Origin: Clostridium sp. cel8
GTDB lineage: Bacteria > Bacillota > Clostridia > Clostridiales > Clostridiaceae
Reading direction: 5' to 3'
Length of the DNA: 64,000 nt
Assembly (NCBI RefSeq): GCF_014050525.1
Contig: NZ_JACGAG010000005.1
Coordinates: 62,001 to 126,000 of the forward strand
This document shows, piece after piece, positions 1 through 9,152 of this stretch. Within the stretch, counting starts at the first letter, position 1. Each line of letters starts with the position of its first letter. The notes beneath the pieces were generated by a model that did no database searches, was not told the origin of the DNA, and was given only the letters and a program-made list of their open reading frames with translations. The position numbers and the translations under genes were made by a program.

Positions 1-924
1 TCAGGAGCCAAAGTTAACGGTAAAATGGTTCCTCTTAATTATAAATTAAAAACTGGAGAAATAGTTGAAATACTTGTTTCAAATACTTCAAAAGGACCTA
101 GTATTGATTGGCTTAATGTAGTAAAGAGTAATCAAGCAAAGAGCAAAATAAAAGCCTGGTTTAAAAAATCTCAGAAGGAAGAAAATATAACAAAGGGAAA
201 AGAGCTTCTTGAAAGAGAAGCTAAAAAACAAGGATATAATTTTGGAGAAGTTGCTAAGGGTAAAACTGTAGATGTTATACTTAAAAAATACAATATGACA
301 TCTATTAATGAATTATATGCAGCAATTGGAATTGGAGCCCTCAATCTTCAAACAGTAGTTCTAAAATTTAAGCAGGTCAATGCTTCTATGATGAAGAAAA
401 ATGCTGTAGATTGGAGAACTATACAGGCTCAATTAAATAAGTCAAATAATAGACCTAATAGAACTAAGAAAAAGTCACCTGGAGTAATTGTAAAAGGCGA
501 GAGCAATGTATTAGTTAGATTTGCAAAATGTTGCAATCCAGTACCTGGTGATCCAATTGTTGGGTACATAACAAAGGGAAGAGGAGTATCTATTCACAGA
601 AGTGATTGTAAAAACATAGATTATCTGTTAAAAAATAAAGAGAATAAAGTTGTTGAAGTTAGCTGGGGAAAGCCTAAAGGAGAAGAGTATATAACAGAAA
701 TAGAGATTAAAAGTGAGGATAGAGAAGGACTTTTAAATGAAGCAATAGAAATTATATCACAAAGTGAAACCAGCTTATATGCAATAGATGCCAAACCTAA
801 GAAAAATGGTATAGCAATAATGAAAATGAAACTTAAAATAAGATATGTAAAAGATATTAAAGATGTAATGAAAAAACTAAAAAAAATGAAAGGTGTACTC
901 GAGGTATATAGAACAACAAATTAG
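1..924 (+). CDS. rel: (p)ppGpp synthetase/hydrolase Rel, C-terminal part (partial at window edge)
   Basis: The reading frame is open from base 1, so this is the 3' part of a longer gene; 307 residues are visible. The visible part starts inside the TGS domain (GEIVEILVS), continues through a helical stretch and a conserved-cysteine region (RFAKCCNPVPGDP, later HRSDC), and ends with an ACT domain over about the last 75 residues. This order is the regulatory half of bifunctional RelA/SpoT (Rel) proteins, which make and degrade the stringent alarmone. The catalytic HD and synthetase domains lie outside the window. dtd follows after 13 bases, the usual Firmicute order, so co-transcription is likely. 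Confidence 0.95.
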   Translation, partial: SGAKVNGKMVPLNYKLKTGEIVEILVSNTSKGPSIDWLNVVKSNQAKSKIKAWFKKSQKEENITKGKELLEREAKKQGYNFGEVAKGKTVDVILKKYNMTSINELYAAIGIGALNLQTVVLKFKQVNASMMKKNAVDWRTIQAQLNKSNNRPNRTKKKSPGVIVKGESNVLVRFAKCCNPVPGDPIVGYITKGRGVSIHRSDCKNIDYLLKNKENKVVEVSWGKPKGEEYITEIEIKSEDREGLLNEAIEIISQSETSLYAIDAKPKKNGIAIMKMKLKIRYVKDIKDVMKKLKKMKGVLEVYRTTN

Positions 925-937
925 GGGGAAATAAATT

Positions 938-1387
938 ATGCGTGCTGTAGTTCAAAGAGTTAAGAGTTCAAAAGTTGAAGTTGATAATAAAATTATAGGA
1001 AGCATTGGAATGGGATTAAATGTACTTCTTGGAATATCAAGAGAAGATGATATGAAAGATGTAATGTATTTAAGAGATAAAATAGTGAATTTAAGGATAT
1101 TCGAAGATGAATCAGGAAAATTAAATAAGTCCCTTTTAGATGTTTCAGGAGAATTGCTTATAATATCTCAATTTACATTGTATGGTGACTGTAGAAAAGG
1201 TAGAAGACCAAGTTTTATAGAAGCACTTTCAGGTGATAAATCTGAGAAACTATACAATGCCTTTGTAGATCAATGTAAACTTGTTGTAGATAAAGTTGAA
1301 ACTGGTAAATTTGGAGCTGATATGCTGGTATCTATAGAAAATGATGGGCCAGTAACTATGTTAATTGATAGTAAAAAGATATTTTAA
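938..1387 (+). CDS. dtd: D-aminoacyl-tRNA deacylase
   Basis: At 149 residues it is the normal size for DTD, which hydrolyses D-amino acids (and mischarged Gly) from tRNA in the cytoplasm. The two signature motifs of the active site at the dimer interface are present: SQFTLYGD near residue 77 and GPVTMLID near residue 137. The ATG is preceded by a GGGGGAAA ribosome binding site. It sits between rel and an MBL-fold hydrolase, a common order in Firmicutes, and probably belongs to the rel operon. Confidence 0.96.
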   Translation: MRAVVQRVKSSKVEVDNKIIGSIGMGLNVLLGISREDDMKDVMYLRDKIVNLRIFEDESGKLNKSLLDVSGELLIISQFTLYGDCRKGRRPSFIEALSGDKSEKLYNAFVDQCKLVVDKVETGKFGADMLVSIENDGPVTMLIDSKKIF

Positions 1388-1416
1388 TATTACAATATAG
1401 AGTGTGAGGTGTGTTT

Positions 1417-2019
1417 ATGAAAATAAAAAGAATGCCAGTTGGAGTATATTATGCTAATTGTTATATACTTTTAGATGAAGAAAAAATGGAATGTGCAGTA
1501 ATTGACCCAGGTGGTAATGCAGATACTATAAAAAGTGCACTTAAGGATCTAAATGTTGAAAATGTGAAGTTTATTTTATTGACACACGGCCATGCAGATC
1601 ACACAGGTGCAGCTAGAGAGATAAAAAAGTCTTACAATGCACCAATTTATATTAGTGAGAAAGATTGTGATATGATGAGGCGTGGAGCTTATATGTATGG
1701 TGATATACATGACATTGTAGATAATTTTTTAGTAGACAATGAAGAATTGGATCTTGGAAAACTTAAAATAAAGGTAATCAATACTCCAGGACACACTCCA
1801 GGAGGAGTATGTTTTTTAGTAAATGGTGTAGTGTTTACTGGTGATACTTTATTCAATGGAAGTATTGGAAGGACGGATTTTGAAGGTGGAGATCAAAAAA
1901 CACTTATAGAAAGTATAAAAACTAGATTGATGAGTCTTCCTAATTGTACTATTGTATTACCAGGCCATGAAGAAAGAACTTCTATAGAAAAAGAGAGAAT
2001 CACAAATCCATATTTGTAA
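1417..2019 (+). CDS. MBL-fold hydrolase, glyoxalase II-like
   Basis: This is a 200-residue metallo-beta-lactamase-fold protein. The metal motif THGHADH is followed by a later GHTPGG motif, a TGDTLF aspartate motif and a C-terminal PGHEE histidine, which together make the binuclear site of glyoxalase II-like hydrolases. The ATG at 1417 is preferred over the in-frame GTG at 1411 because GTGAGGTG just upstream is the ribosome binding site and overlaps that GTG. It is the third gene of the rel-dtd cluster. The substrate cannot be inferred; related proteins are annotated as hydroxyacylglutathione hydrolase-like although clostridia generally lack glutathione. Confidence 0.88.
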   Translation: MKIKRMPVGVYYANCYILLDEEKMECAVIDPGGNADTIKSALKDLNVENVKFILLTHGHADHTGAAREIKKSYNAPIYISEKDCDMMRRGAYMYGDIHDIVDNFLVDNEELDLGKLKIKVINTPGHTPGGVCFLVNGVVFTGDTLFNGSIGRTDFEGGDQKTLIESIKTRLMSLPNCTIVLPGHEERTSIEKERITNPYL

Positions 2020-2046
2020 TAATGAATATTAAATTATCAATGATAT

Positions 2047-2075
2047 TTGAAAAATTGGGATAGCGAATATATAAT
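2047..2075 (+). promoter_or_regulatory. Candidate sigma-A promoter for hisS-aspS
   Basis: TTGAAA at 2047-2052 and TATAAT at 2070-2075 are separated by 17 bases, about 70 bases before the hisS start. No T-box or other leader structure is visible in this gap. Confidence 0.6.
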
Positions 2076-2146
2076 AGTGTATATTGGCAGTAATTAATGA
2101 ATATTTTTATGAATATATAAACTAATATGAGAGGAAGTAAATATTT

Positions 2147-3394
2147 ATGACTATTCAGTCCCCTAAAGGTACTAAAGATGTTTTGCCTAATGAAGTATAT
2201 AAATGGCAATATCTAGAAGATAAATTTAGAAAGATAGCGGCAGCATATGGGCATAGAGAAATAAGAACACCTGTATTTGAGTATACTGAATTATTTCAAA
2301 GAGGTGTAGGAGAAACAACTGACGTAGTGCAAAAGGAAATGTACACTTTTGAAGATAGAGCAGGTAGGAGTATTACTCTAAAGCCTGAAGGAACATCTCC
2401 TGCTGTAAGAGCTTTTGTAGAGGGAAGCTTGTACAATGAAGCACAACCTACTAAGTTATTTTATTTTACACCAGCTCTTAGATATGAAAATGTCCAAAAC
2501 GGAAGATTAAGAGAGCATCATCAATTTGGTGTTGAAGTTTTTGGATCAAAAGAAGCTTCTATAGATGCCGAAGTTATAAGTATAGCTATGAGTGTTTATA
2601 AGGAACTTGGAATAGAGGATGTAGAGCTTAATATAAATAGCATAGGGTGTTCAAAGTGTAGAAAAAAGTACAATGAAGCTTTAAAGAAATATCTTTCAGA
2701 AAGATATGATGAATTGTGCGATACATGTAAAACTAGATTTAATAAAAATCCTATGAGAATACTTGACTGTAAAATAGATGGTAAAAAGGATATAGTTAAG
2801 AATGCACCTGAAATACTTGATTACATATGTGATGAATGTAGAGAGCATTTTGAAAAATTACAGAAGTATTTAAAAGCACTTAATATAGATTTTAAAATAA
2901 ATCCACATATTGTCAGAGGATTGGATTACTATACAAAAACTGTATTTGAAATAATAAACAATGATATGACAATATGTGCAGGTGGAAGGTATGACTATCT
3001 TATAAAAGAAATAGGAGGACCAGATTTACCTGCAATGGGATTTGGAATGGGAATAGAGAGAACACTTCTTACACTTAAGGAAAACGGAATAGAAATACCA
3101 AGTAGGCCTTACATAGATTTATATATAGGATCTATGGGAGAAGATGCAAAATGTGAGGCACTTAGACTTGCAAGTGTTCTGAGAAAAGGTGGTTTGAGGT
3201 GTGAGTGTGATCATATGAATAGAAAAGTTAAGGCTGAAATGAAATATGCAAACAAGATAAATGCTAGATTTACAGTTATACTTGGAGAAGATGAATTAAA
3301 GTCTGGTAAAGCTAAATTTAAAAATATGGATGATGGTAATCAAATGGAATTAAATTTAAATGATTTTGATGGAATAATTAATTTAATAAAATAA
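2147..3394 (+). CDS. hisS: Histidyl-tRNA synthetase
   Basis: This 415-residue class II synthetase charges tRNA-His. Motif 2 ([24 protein letters not shown]) is near residues 105-128, the histidine-specific motif [12 protein letters not shown] near residue 258, and motif 3 ([11 protein letters not shown]) near residue 300. The C-terminal anticodon-binding domain follows to the end. The ATG at 2147 has AGAGGAAG upstream. aspS follows after 39 bases, the usual hisS-aspS pair in Firmicutes. In many clostridia hemZ lies between the MBL gene and hisS; it is absent here. Confidence 0.97.
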   Translation: MTIQSPKGTKDVLPNEVYKWQYLEDKFRKIAAAYGHREIRTPVFEYTELFQRGVGETTDVVQKEMYTFEDRAGRSITLKPEGTSPAVRAFVEGSLYNEAQPTKLFYFTPALRYENVQNGRLREHHQFGVEVFGSKEASIDAEVISIAMSVYKELGIEDVELNINSIGCSKCRKKYNEALKKYLSERYDELCDTCKTRFNKNPMRILDCKIDGKKDIVKNAPEILDYICDECREHFEKLQKYLKALNIDFKINPHIVRGLDYYTKTVFEIINNDMTICAGGRYDYLIKEIGGPDLPAMGFGMGIERTLLTLKENGIEIPSRPYIDLYIGSMGEDAKCEALRLASVLRKGGLRCECDHMNRKVKAEMKYANKINARFTVILGEDELKSGKAKFKNMDDGNQMELNLNDFDGIINLIK

Positions 3395-3433
3395 ATTACA
3401 TACGATAAAATGTACAACAGGAGTTGAAAATAA

Positions 3434-5215
3434 ATGGGAGAATATTTAGAAGGTCTAAAAAGGACCTCTATGTGCGGTGTTTTAAGAGAAGAAAACATAG
3501 GACAACAATTTACTGTAATGGGATGGGTTCAGAGAAAGAGAAATCTTGGTGGATTAATATTTGTAGATTTAAGAGATAGAACAGGAATAATTCAGGCTGT
3601 ATTTGGAGAAAAAATAAATAAAGAAGCATTTATAAAAGCGGATGCATTAAAATCTGAATATTGCGTTGCAATTAAAGGAACTCTTGTAAAAAGAGAATCT
3701 GTAAACAAGGAAATACCTACAGGTATGGTAGAACTTGAAGGAGAATACATAAAGATATTTTCAAAGTCAGAAACTCCGCCTATATATATAAAAGAAAATT
3801 TAGATGCAGCAGAGAAAATAAGATTAAAATATAGATATCTTGATCTTAGAAGACCTGATATGCAAAGAATATTTGAAATAAGACATAGAACTTCAAAAGT
3901 TATAAGAGATTTTATGGATGAAAATGGATTTTGGGATATAGAAACTCCTATACTTGCTAGAAGTACACCCGAAGGTGCTAGGGATTATTTAGTTCCAAGT
4001 AGAAATTATCCTGGAAAATTTTATGCTCTTCCACAATCTCCTCAGCTATTTAAACAGTTACTTATGGTATCTGGTTATGATAGATATTTTCAAATTGCAA
4101 AATGTTTTAGGGATGAGGATTTGAGAGCAAATAGGCAACCAGAGTTTACTCAAGTTGATATGGAAATGTCATTTGTTGAAGAAGATGATATAATTGAGTT
4201 AAATGAAAGACTGATAAAAAGAGTATTTAAAGAGGTAGCTGGAATTGATGTTAAAATTCCTATTGAGAGAATGCCATATAAAGTTGCAATGGAGAAGTAT
4301 GGTAGCGACAAACCTGATCTTAGATTTGGAATGGAAATAAATGATATAACTGATGAAGTTAGTGATATGGATTTTGTTGTATTTAAGAGTGCAATTGAAT
4401 CTGGAGGATCAGTAAGAGCTATAAAGGTGAAAAATTGTGCTTCTATGGGAAGAAAACAGCTTGACAAACTAGTACAATTTGTGAAAGACTATGGTGCAAA
4501 GGGACTTGTTTGGATACAAAATAGAGATGAAGGAGTAAAGTCCTCAATAAATAAATTTTTAAACCAAAAAACAATAGATCGTATATTTTCAAAATTACAA
4601 GTTGAAAAAGGTGATTTGATACTGATAGTTGCTGATAAGAATTCCGTAGTGCTTCAGAGTCTTGGAGCTTTAAGAGTACATATGGCAAAGCAAACTGGTA
4701 TACTTGACAATAATAAAGACTTTAGATTTGTATGGATAACTGAATTTCCTCTTTTATCCTATAATGAAGAGGAAAATAGATATGAAGCAGAGCATCATCC
4801 TTTTACAATGCCAATGGAAGAAGATATAAAGTATTTAGATACTGATCCAGGAAGAGTTAGAGCAAAGGCTTATGATATAGTACTAAATGGAGAAGAGTTA
4901 GGTGGAGGAAGTATAAGAATACACGATACAGAACTTCAAGAAAAGATGTTTAATGTTATAGGAATAAGTAAGGAAAAGGCATTGGAAAAATTTGATTATT
5001 TACTTGAGGCATTTAAGTATGGTCCACCACCACATGGTGGACTTGCGTATGGCTTTGATAGAATGGTAATGTTCCTTGCTGGAACTGAGAATATAAAGGA
5101 TGTAATTGCATTTCCTAAAAATCAAAATGCTTTTGATCCTTTGACACAGGCACCAAACTCAGTTGATGAAACTCAGTTAAATGAACTTGATATATCGGTA
5201 AACAAACATGAATAA
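3434..5215 (+). CDS. aspS: Aspartyl-tRNA synthetase
   Basis: At 593 residues this is a bacterial-type AspRS with an N-terminal OB anticodon-binding domain, a class II catalytic core (FRDEDLRANRQPEFTQVDME) and a GAD insertion around residues 280-420, ending with motif 3 (GLAYGFDRMVMFLAG). In the OB-fold motif (residues 34-40, RKRNLGG) position 38 is Leu. Discriminating bacterial enzymes such as that of E. coli have Leu here and non-discriminating ones often have His, so a discriminating enzyme is the inference. The ATG has CAGGAG upstream. A 6S RNA gene follows. Confidence 0.96.
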   Translation: MGEYLEGLKRTSMCGVLREENIGQQFTVMGWVQRKRNLGGLIFVDLRDRTGIIQAVFGEKINKEAFIKADALKSEYCVAIKGTLVKRESVNKEIPTGMVELEGEYIKIFSKSETPPIYIKENLDAAEKIRLKYRYLDLRRPDMQRIFEIRHRTSKVIRDFMDENGFWDIETPILARSTPEGARDYLVPSRNYPGKFYALPQSPQLFKQLLMVSGYDRYFQIAKCFRDEDLRANRQPEFTQVDMEMSFVEEDDIIELNERLIKRVFKEVAGIDVKIPIERMPYKVAMEKYGSDKPDLRFGMEINDITDEVSDMDFVVFKSAIESGGSVRAIKVKNCASMGRKQLDKLVQFVKDYGAKGLVWIQNRDEGVKSSINKFLNQKTIDRIFSKLQVEKGDLILIVADKNSVVLQSLGALRVHMAKQTGILDNNKDFRFVWITEFPLLSYNEEENRYEAEHHPFTMPMEEDIKYLDTDPGRVRAKAYDIVLNGEELGGGSIRIHDTELQEKMFNVIGISKEKALEKFDYLLEAFKYGPPPHGGLAYGFDRMVMFLAGTENIKDVIAFPKNQNAFDPLTQAPNSVDETQLNELDISVNKHE

Positions 5216-5246
5216 TTAAAAATATGATTTTATGTTAATTATATAA

Positions 5247-5418
5247 TTCCTGCTGTGTGCGTAAGTGTAAATTTTTATTGACCGAACACCTTTTAAGAGG
5301 AAATCCAACTCTTTTTGTGGAATGATACTTAGGCATTGCCTAAGAACAGGAAGCAGAAAGGCGATTTCCACCTGTTTGACGCGGGTTCAATGATTTGCAC
5401 TTACGGCATTGGCGGGTA
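5247..5418 (+). ncRNA. ssrS: 6S RNA
   Basis: The 172-base intergenic block has the 6S architecture. A closing stem is formed by CCTGC (5249-5253) with GCGGG (5412-5416), and by GCGTAAGTG (5260-5268) with CACTTACG on the 3' side. It encloses a large, mostly unpaired central bubble and includes the TTGACCGAACA stretch seen in Firmicute 6S RNAs. 6S RNA binds the housekeeping RNA polymerase holoenzyme by mimicking an open promoter and is released by pRNA synthesis. It lies directly behind aspS. Exact ends are estimated from the terminal stem. Confidence 0.78.
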
Positions 5419-5492
5419 TTATTTAATTTATAAAATATTTAAAAATATTATATTAAGTAACCCAGGCTTAATTTTTTAGGGAGATGATAAAA

Positions 5493-6434
5493 TTGGGTTA
5501 TGCATATATTGTTTTAGCTGCTGTGATTTTCAGCACTATGGAGATTACAGCAAAACTTGCAGTAGGTTTAAATCCTATTCAGCTAAATTTTTTAAGATTC
5601 GTAATAGGAGGAATTATTCTTATTCCACCAACTGTTAAGGCGTTAAAGATGAAAGGTGTGAAATTGGGGAAAAAAGATTTGTATTATTTTTTGTGTACTG
5701 GATTTCTATGTGTTGTTGTGAGTATGTCATTTTTCCAACTTGCAATTACTTATACTAAGGCATCTATAGTTGCTATAATATTTAGTACAAACCCTGTGTT
5801 TACCGTAGTTTTGGCTTATTTCATATTGAAAGAAAAACTAAATAGAGGTACTGTAATATCAATAGTTTTAAGTCTTATAGGTATAGCTTGTATATTAGAT
5901 CCATTTGCTTCAAGTTCAGGTATAATAGGAATAGTGCTTTCAATTATGGCAGCAATTACTTTTTCACTTTACAGTGTAGTTGGTAAGATGAGATCTGGAA
6001 GATATGGGAGCACAGCCTTAAATTGTATAACATTTTTAGTTGGCAGCTTTATTATGCTTGTAATTATATTAATAACTAAGCTTTCCGCAATTAGAAGCAT
6101 GATAAATCCTGAAGGAAACTATAGTTTTATGTCAAATATACCTGTTTTTGCTGGAATAAACCATCAAAATATATTCCCTCTAATTTTTCTTGGAGTAGTA
6201 GTAACGGGGTTAGGTTATTTGTTTTATTTTCTGGCAATGGACGAAACATCTGCAACAATGGCGTCTGTAGTTTTCTTTATTAAACCTGCGCTGGCACCTA
6301 TTTTAGCATTAATTATTTTAGGTGAGAAGATACCAATTAATACTATGGTAGGAATACTATTTATTTTAATAGGATCTTATTTTTCATTGACTGCAAAAGG
6401 GAAAGCTTACAAAGAAAATGTTGAAAAAGCTTAG
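5493..6434 (+). CDS. EamA/DMT-family transporter
   Basis: This is a hydrophobic protein of about 313 residues with ten predicted membrane segments arranged as two EamA repeats; the second begins near residue 145 (GIIGIVLSIMAAITFSLYS). The drug/metabolite transporter superfamily exports or exchanges small metabolites, and the substrate here is unknown. TTG at 5493 is preferred because AGGGAG (5478-5483) abuts the ATG at 5484 but is correctly spaced for the TTG. It stands alone between the 6S RNA and a terminator. Confidence 0.85.
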   Translation: MGYAYIVLAAVIFSTMEITAKLAVGLNPIQLNFLRFVIGGIILIPPTVKALKMKGVKLGKKDLYYFLCTGFLCVVVSMSFFQLAITYTKASIVAIIFSTNPVFTVVLAYFILKEKLNRGTVISIVLSLIGIACILDPFASSSGIIGIVLSIMAAITFSLYSVVGKMRSGRYGSTALNCITFLVGSFIMLVIILITKLSAIRSMINPEGNYSFMSNIPVFAGINHQNIFPLIFLGVVVTGLGYLFYFLAMDETSATMASVVFFIKPALAPILALIILGEKIPINTMVGILFILIGSYFSLTAKGKAYKENVEKA

Positions 6435-6438
6435 AAAA

Positions 6439-6471
6439 CAAGGCTAGCTCTTAATGAGTTAGCCTTATTTG
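6439..6471. terminator. Hairpin terminator between convergent genes
   Basis: AAGGCTAGCTC and GAGTTAGCCTT form a near-perfect stem with a 5-base loop (TTAAT), followed by ATTTGT. An A-rich run lies on the other side, so it may serve both the transporter gene and the minus-strand gene at 6490-7149. Confidence 0.75.
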
Positions 6472-6489
6472 TAATATATGTGTTCATTT

Positions 6490-7149
6490 TTAAATCTTGG
6501 ATTTTATCTCTTCAATTGTTTCCTTAATTTCTGATTTTGAAATTCCTCCGGATTTTAAGGAGGATTCACTTTCTTTTAACAGTTTCTCATAAAAAGCTAA
6601 GGCATCTTCCACACATGCTCTATCATAATTGCTATCTTCTAGTATACAATAGGCTATATTATCAGCTTTGTCGTATTTCCCTTCACATGCATAATAATCT
6701 CTTATTTTATTTTCGAGGGAAATTGGAAGCTCATATTCCATTAGATTATCTATTAAAGTTTCTATATCATTAAAATAACTGCCAAGGGTATAGTGGTCAC
6801 TTTTATTCATATAAGTATCTATAAATACATTCAAACATCTTTGATTTATGTAAAAAGCCTCATTTGATTTATTCTGTTTTTCTAAAACGTCGCCTTCTTC
6901 TTCTAGAAGTTTTGACATCATTATACACTTATCTGTATTTGGATTTCCATTTGTATTTATCATATCTAGTAGATTATCAGTAGTAAAGGAATTGAAAAAT
7001 TTTATTCCCAATCTAAATATGTCTTTAAAGGCAGCATCTATTAATTCCATTGCATGTGTATAATTTTTACTGTCTTTTTGTTTTTTTATTTCATCTAAAT
7101 AATTATTAAATCTTTTTATCAATTCGTTACTTAGACTTTGCTTTAACAT
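6490..7149 (-). CDS. Hypothetical helical (TPR-like) protein
   Basis: This 219-residue, acidic, almost entirely alpha-helical soluble protein has no signal peptide or membrane segment. Helical pairs such as EGDVLEKQNKSNEAFYINQR and EGKYDKADNIAYCILED look like tetratricopeptide-style repeats. The overall shape recalls small clostridial DUF6483-like proteins, but I cannot confirm that family from sequence alone. The ATG is preceded by AAAGGATGG on the minus strand. It is monocistronic, and its upstream region contains a direct repeat of AACATTTTTAAAC. Confidence 0.65.
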   Translation of the reverse strand: MLKQSLSNELIKRFNNYLDEIKKQKDSKNYTHAMELIDAAFKDIFRLGIKFFNSFTTDNLLDMINTNGNPNTDKCIMMSKLLEEEGDVLEKQNKSNEAFYINQRCLNVFIDTYMNKSDHYTLGSYFNDIETLIDNLMEYELPISLENKIRDYYACEGKYDKADNIAYCILEDSNYDRACVEDALAFYEKLLKESESSLKSGGISKSEIKETIEEIKSKI

Positions 7150-7426
7150 TTTTAAACCATCCTTTCAACAAATATATACAGTTTAACATTTTTAAACATT
7201 TATTCAGCCACATTTATTATATAATAAATTTTCTATATTATATAGAAATAAATATATTATCTATTTTTATGAACAAATAGATATTAAGTTGTATATTTTA
7301 TAATTAAATATACAAAATATAAATATGTATTGAATATAAATTTATATTGTGATATTATAGATACAACATATAGTTTTAAAAACTATGTATAATTATATTA
7401 GTAATTTATATTAGGAAGTGATTTAT

Positions 7427-8077
7427 TTGGAAGGCGATTTAAAGTTTTACACAAGAGGAGAGGAAATTGCAAATTCAATAACCCATGGTATAGGAGCTGC
7501 ACTATCTGTTGTGGCACTTGTACTTTTAATTGTATTTGCAGAAAAGAGAGGAGATAAATGGTATGTACTCAGTTATACTATTTATGGTATATCTCTTTTA
7601 CTTCTTTATTTAGAATCAACCTTATATCATAGTATTACCAATATTAAGGTAAAAAAATTATTTAGAATATTTGACCATGCATCTATATACCTACTGATAG
7701 CAGGAACATATACTCCTTTTACTCTTACTGTTTTAAGACCTACAATTGGATGGAGGATATTTGCCATAATATGGACTCTTGCACTTGTAGGTATAATAAT
7801 GAAAATATTTTGGATAGGAAAGTTTAATGTACTTTCAACTATGATATACATCTTTATGGGATGGTTAATAGTGTTTGCTATGAAGAGTCTTGTTATGCTT
7901 ATTCCCACTGCAGGTATAGTACTTTTATTTGCAGGTGGAATTATTTACACACTGGGTGCTTTCTTATATCTATTTGATAAAATACCATATAATCATGCAA
8001 TATGGCATATCTTTGTAATGGGAGGCAGTGTATGTCACTTCCTATGTATATTTATCTACCTTCTACCAACTAAGTAG
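7427..8077 (+). CDS. trhA: Hemolysin III / TrhA-family membrane protein
   Basis: This 216-residue seven-helix membrane protein of the PAQR/HlyIII family has the family motifs: EEIANSITHGIGA at the start, the metal-site motif ESTLYHS near residue 65, the FDHASIYLLIAGTYTPF segment, and the C-terminal HAIWHIFVMGGSVCHF carrying the last histidines. Bacterial members influence membrane energetics and fluidity; direct hemolysis is not implied. TTG at 7427 is chosen because AGGAAGTGA (7413-7421) overlaps the alternative GTG at 7418. A terminator follows. Confidence 0.9.
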   Translation: MEGDLKFYTRGEEIANSITHGIGAALSVVALVLLIVFAEKRGDKWYVLSYTIYGISLLLLYLESTLYHSITNIKVKKLFRIFDHASIYLLIAGTYTPFTLTVLRPTIGWRIFAIIWTLALVGIIMKIFWIGKFNVLSTMIYIFMGWLIVFAMKSLVMLIPTAGIVLLFAGGIIYTLGAFLYLFDKIPYNHAIWHIFVMGGSVCHFLCIFIYLLPTK

Positions 8078-8095
8078 AATATTAATGAGTTATTA

Positions 8096-8131
8096 GGCAT
8101 TATTCCAATATATACTGGTAATGCCTTTTTA
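8096..8131 (+). terminator. Rho-independent terminator after trhA
   Basis: GGCATTA (8096-8102) pairs with TAATGCC (8118-8124), with an inner CCA/TGG extension, followed by TTTTTATT. Confidence 0.75.
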
Positions 8132-8136
8132 TTATG

Positions 8137-8176
8137 TTGTTAAAAAATGAAAATTAGTATATACTAGTGTATATAC
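8137..8176 (+). promoter_or_regulatory. nadABC promoter with overlapping palindromic operator
   Basis: TTGTTA (8137-8142) and TATACT (8160-8165) are 17 bases apart. The palindromic element GTATATACTAGTGTATATAC (8157-8176) covers the -10 box and the start region. Such a position suits a repressor. Clostridial NAD genes are often controlled by NiaR-type repressors, but I cannot assign this element to NiaR from its sequence. Confidence 0.55.
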
Positions 8177-8213
8177 AGTAGTATAGTATAAATATCATTT
8201 TAGAGGTGTAATT

Positions 8214-9140
8214 ATGGATAGACCATCTTTAATTAGAGAAATTAATAAGTTGAAATTAGAAAGGGATGCCTGTATATTGGCTCACAATTATCAAAATCCA
8301 GAAATTCAAGATATAGCTGATATAGTTGGAGATTCTTTTGCACTTAGTAGAGCAGCAGCAGAATTAGAAAATAATGTATTAGTATTCTGTGGTGTTAGAT
8401 TTATGGCAGAAAGCGCTAAAATATTGTCACCACAAAAAACTGTTTTACTTCCTGCAAAATATGCAGGATGCCCTTTGGCAGATTCTATAGATGAAAAACA
8501 ACTTGAAATAGAGAAAAACAAACATCCAAATGCTAAGGTCGTATGTTATATCAATTCTTCTTCAAAAGTAAAGGCATTAAGTGATGTATGTTGTACATCT
8601 TCTAATGCAGTTGATGTTGTTAAGAGCGTTGATTCTCAGGAGGTTATATTTGTGCCAGATGAAAATCTTGCTTCTTATGTGGCAGAACAAGTTGAAGATA
8701 AGAAAATAATATCATGGCCAGGACATTGTATTACTCATGCTAGAATAACTATGGAGGATGTTTACAATATAAAAAAAGAACATCCAATGGCTAAAATGCT
8801 AGTTCATCCTGAAGTATCTGAAGAGATAAGATGTAGTGCGGACTTTGTTGGAAGCACATCAGAAATAATAAATTATGCAAAACAAAGTCAATGTAGTGAG
8901 TTTATAATAGGTACTGAAGTAGGAATTCTCCATAAAATGAAAAATGATAATCCAAATAAGAAGTTTTACTTATTGAGTAGGAGATTGGTATGTGAGAATA
9001 TGAAAATGACTACTTTGGAAGATGTTTATAATTCTCTCATAAATATGGAAAATAAAATCACAATTCCAGAAGATATAAGAATAAAAGCACTTAATTCTTT
9101 AAATAGAATGCTTTCTGTTAAGCAGAAAGTAGTAAAATAG
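8214..9140 (+). CDS. nadA: Quinolinate synthase
   Basis: NadA condenses iminoaspartate with dihydroxyacetone phosphate to give quinolinate. It is a cytoplasmic [4Fe-4S] enzyme. The 308-residue protein has the cluster cysteines at C86 (AGCPLAD), C172 (GHCITH) and C260 (LVCENMK), matching the three ligands of known NadA enzymes, along with HNYQNPEIQDIAD near the N-terminus and the GTEVGILHK motif. The ATG has AGAGGTG upstream. nadB follows after 12 bases. Confidence 0.97.
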   Translation: MDRPSLIREINKLKLERDACILAHNYQNPEIQDIADIVGDSFALSRAAAELENNVLVFCGVRFMAESAKILSPQKTVLLPAKYAGCPLADSIDEKQLEIEKNKHPNAKVVCYINSSSKVKALSDVCCTSSNAVDVVKSVDSQEVIFVPDENLASYVAEQVEDKKIISWPGHCITHARITMEDVYNIKKEHPMAKMLVHPEVSEEIRCSADFVGSTSEIINYAKQSQCSEFIIGTEVGILHKMKNDNPNKKFYLLSRRLVCENMKMTTLEDVYNSLINMENKITIPEDIRIKALNSLNRMLSVKQKVVK

Positions 9141-9152
9141 AAGGTGATTTAA

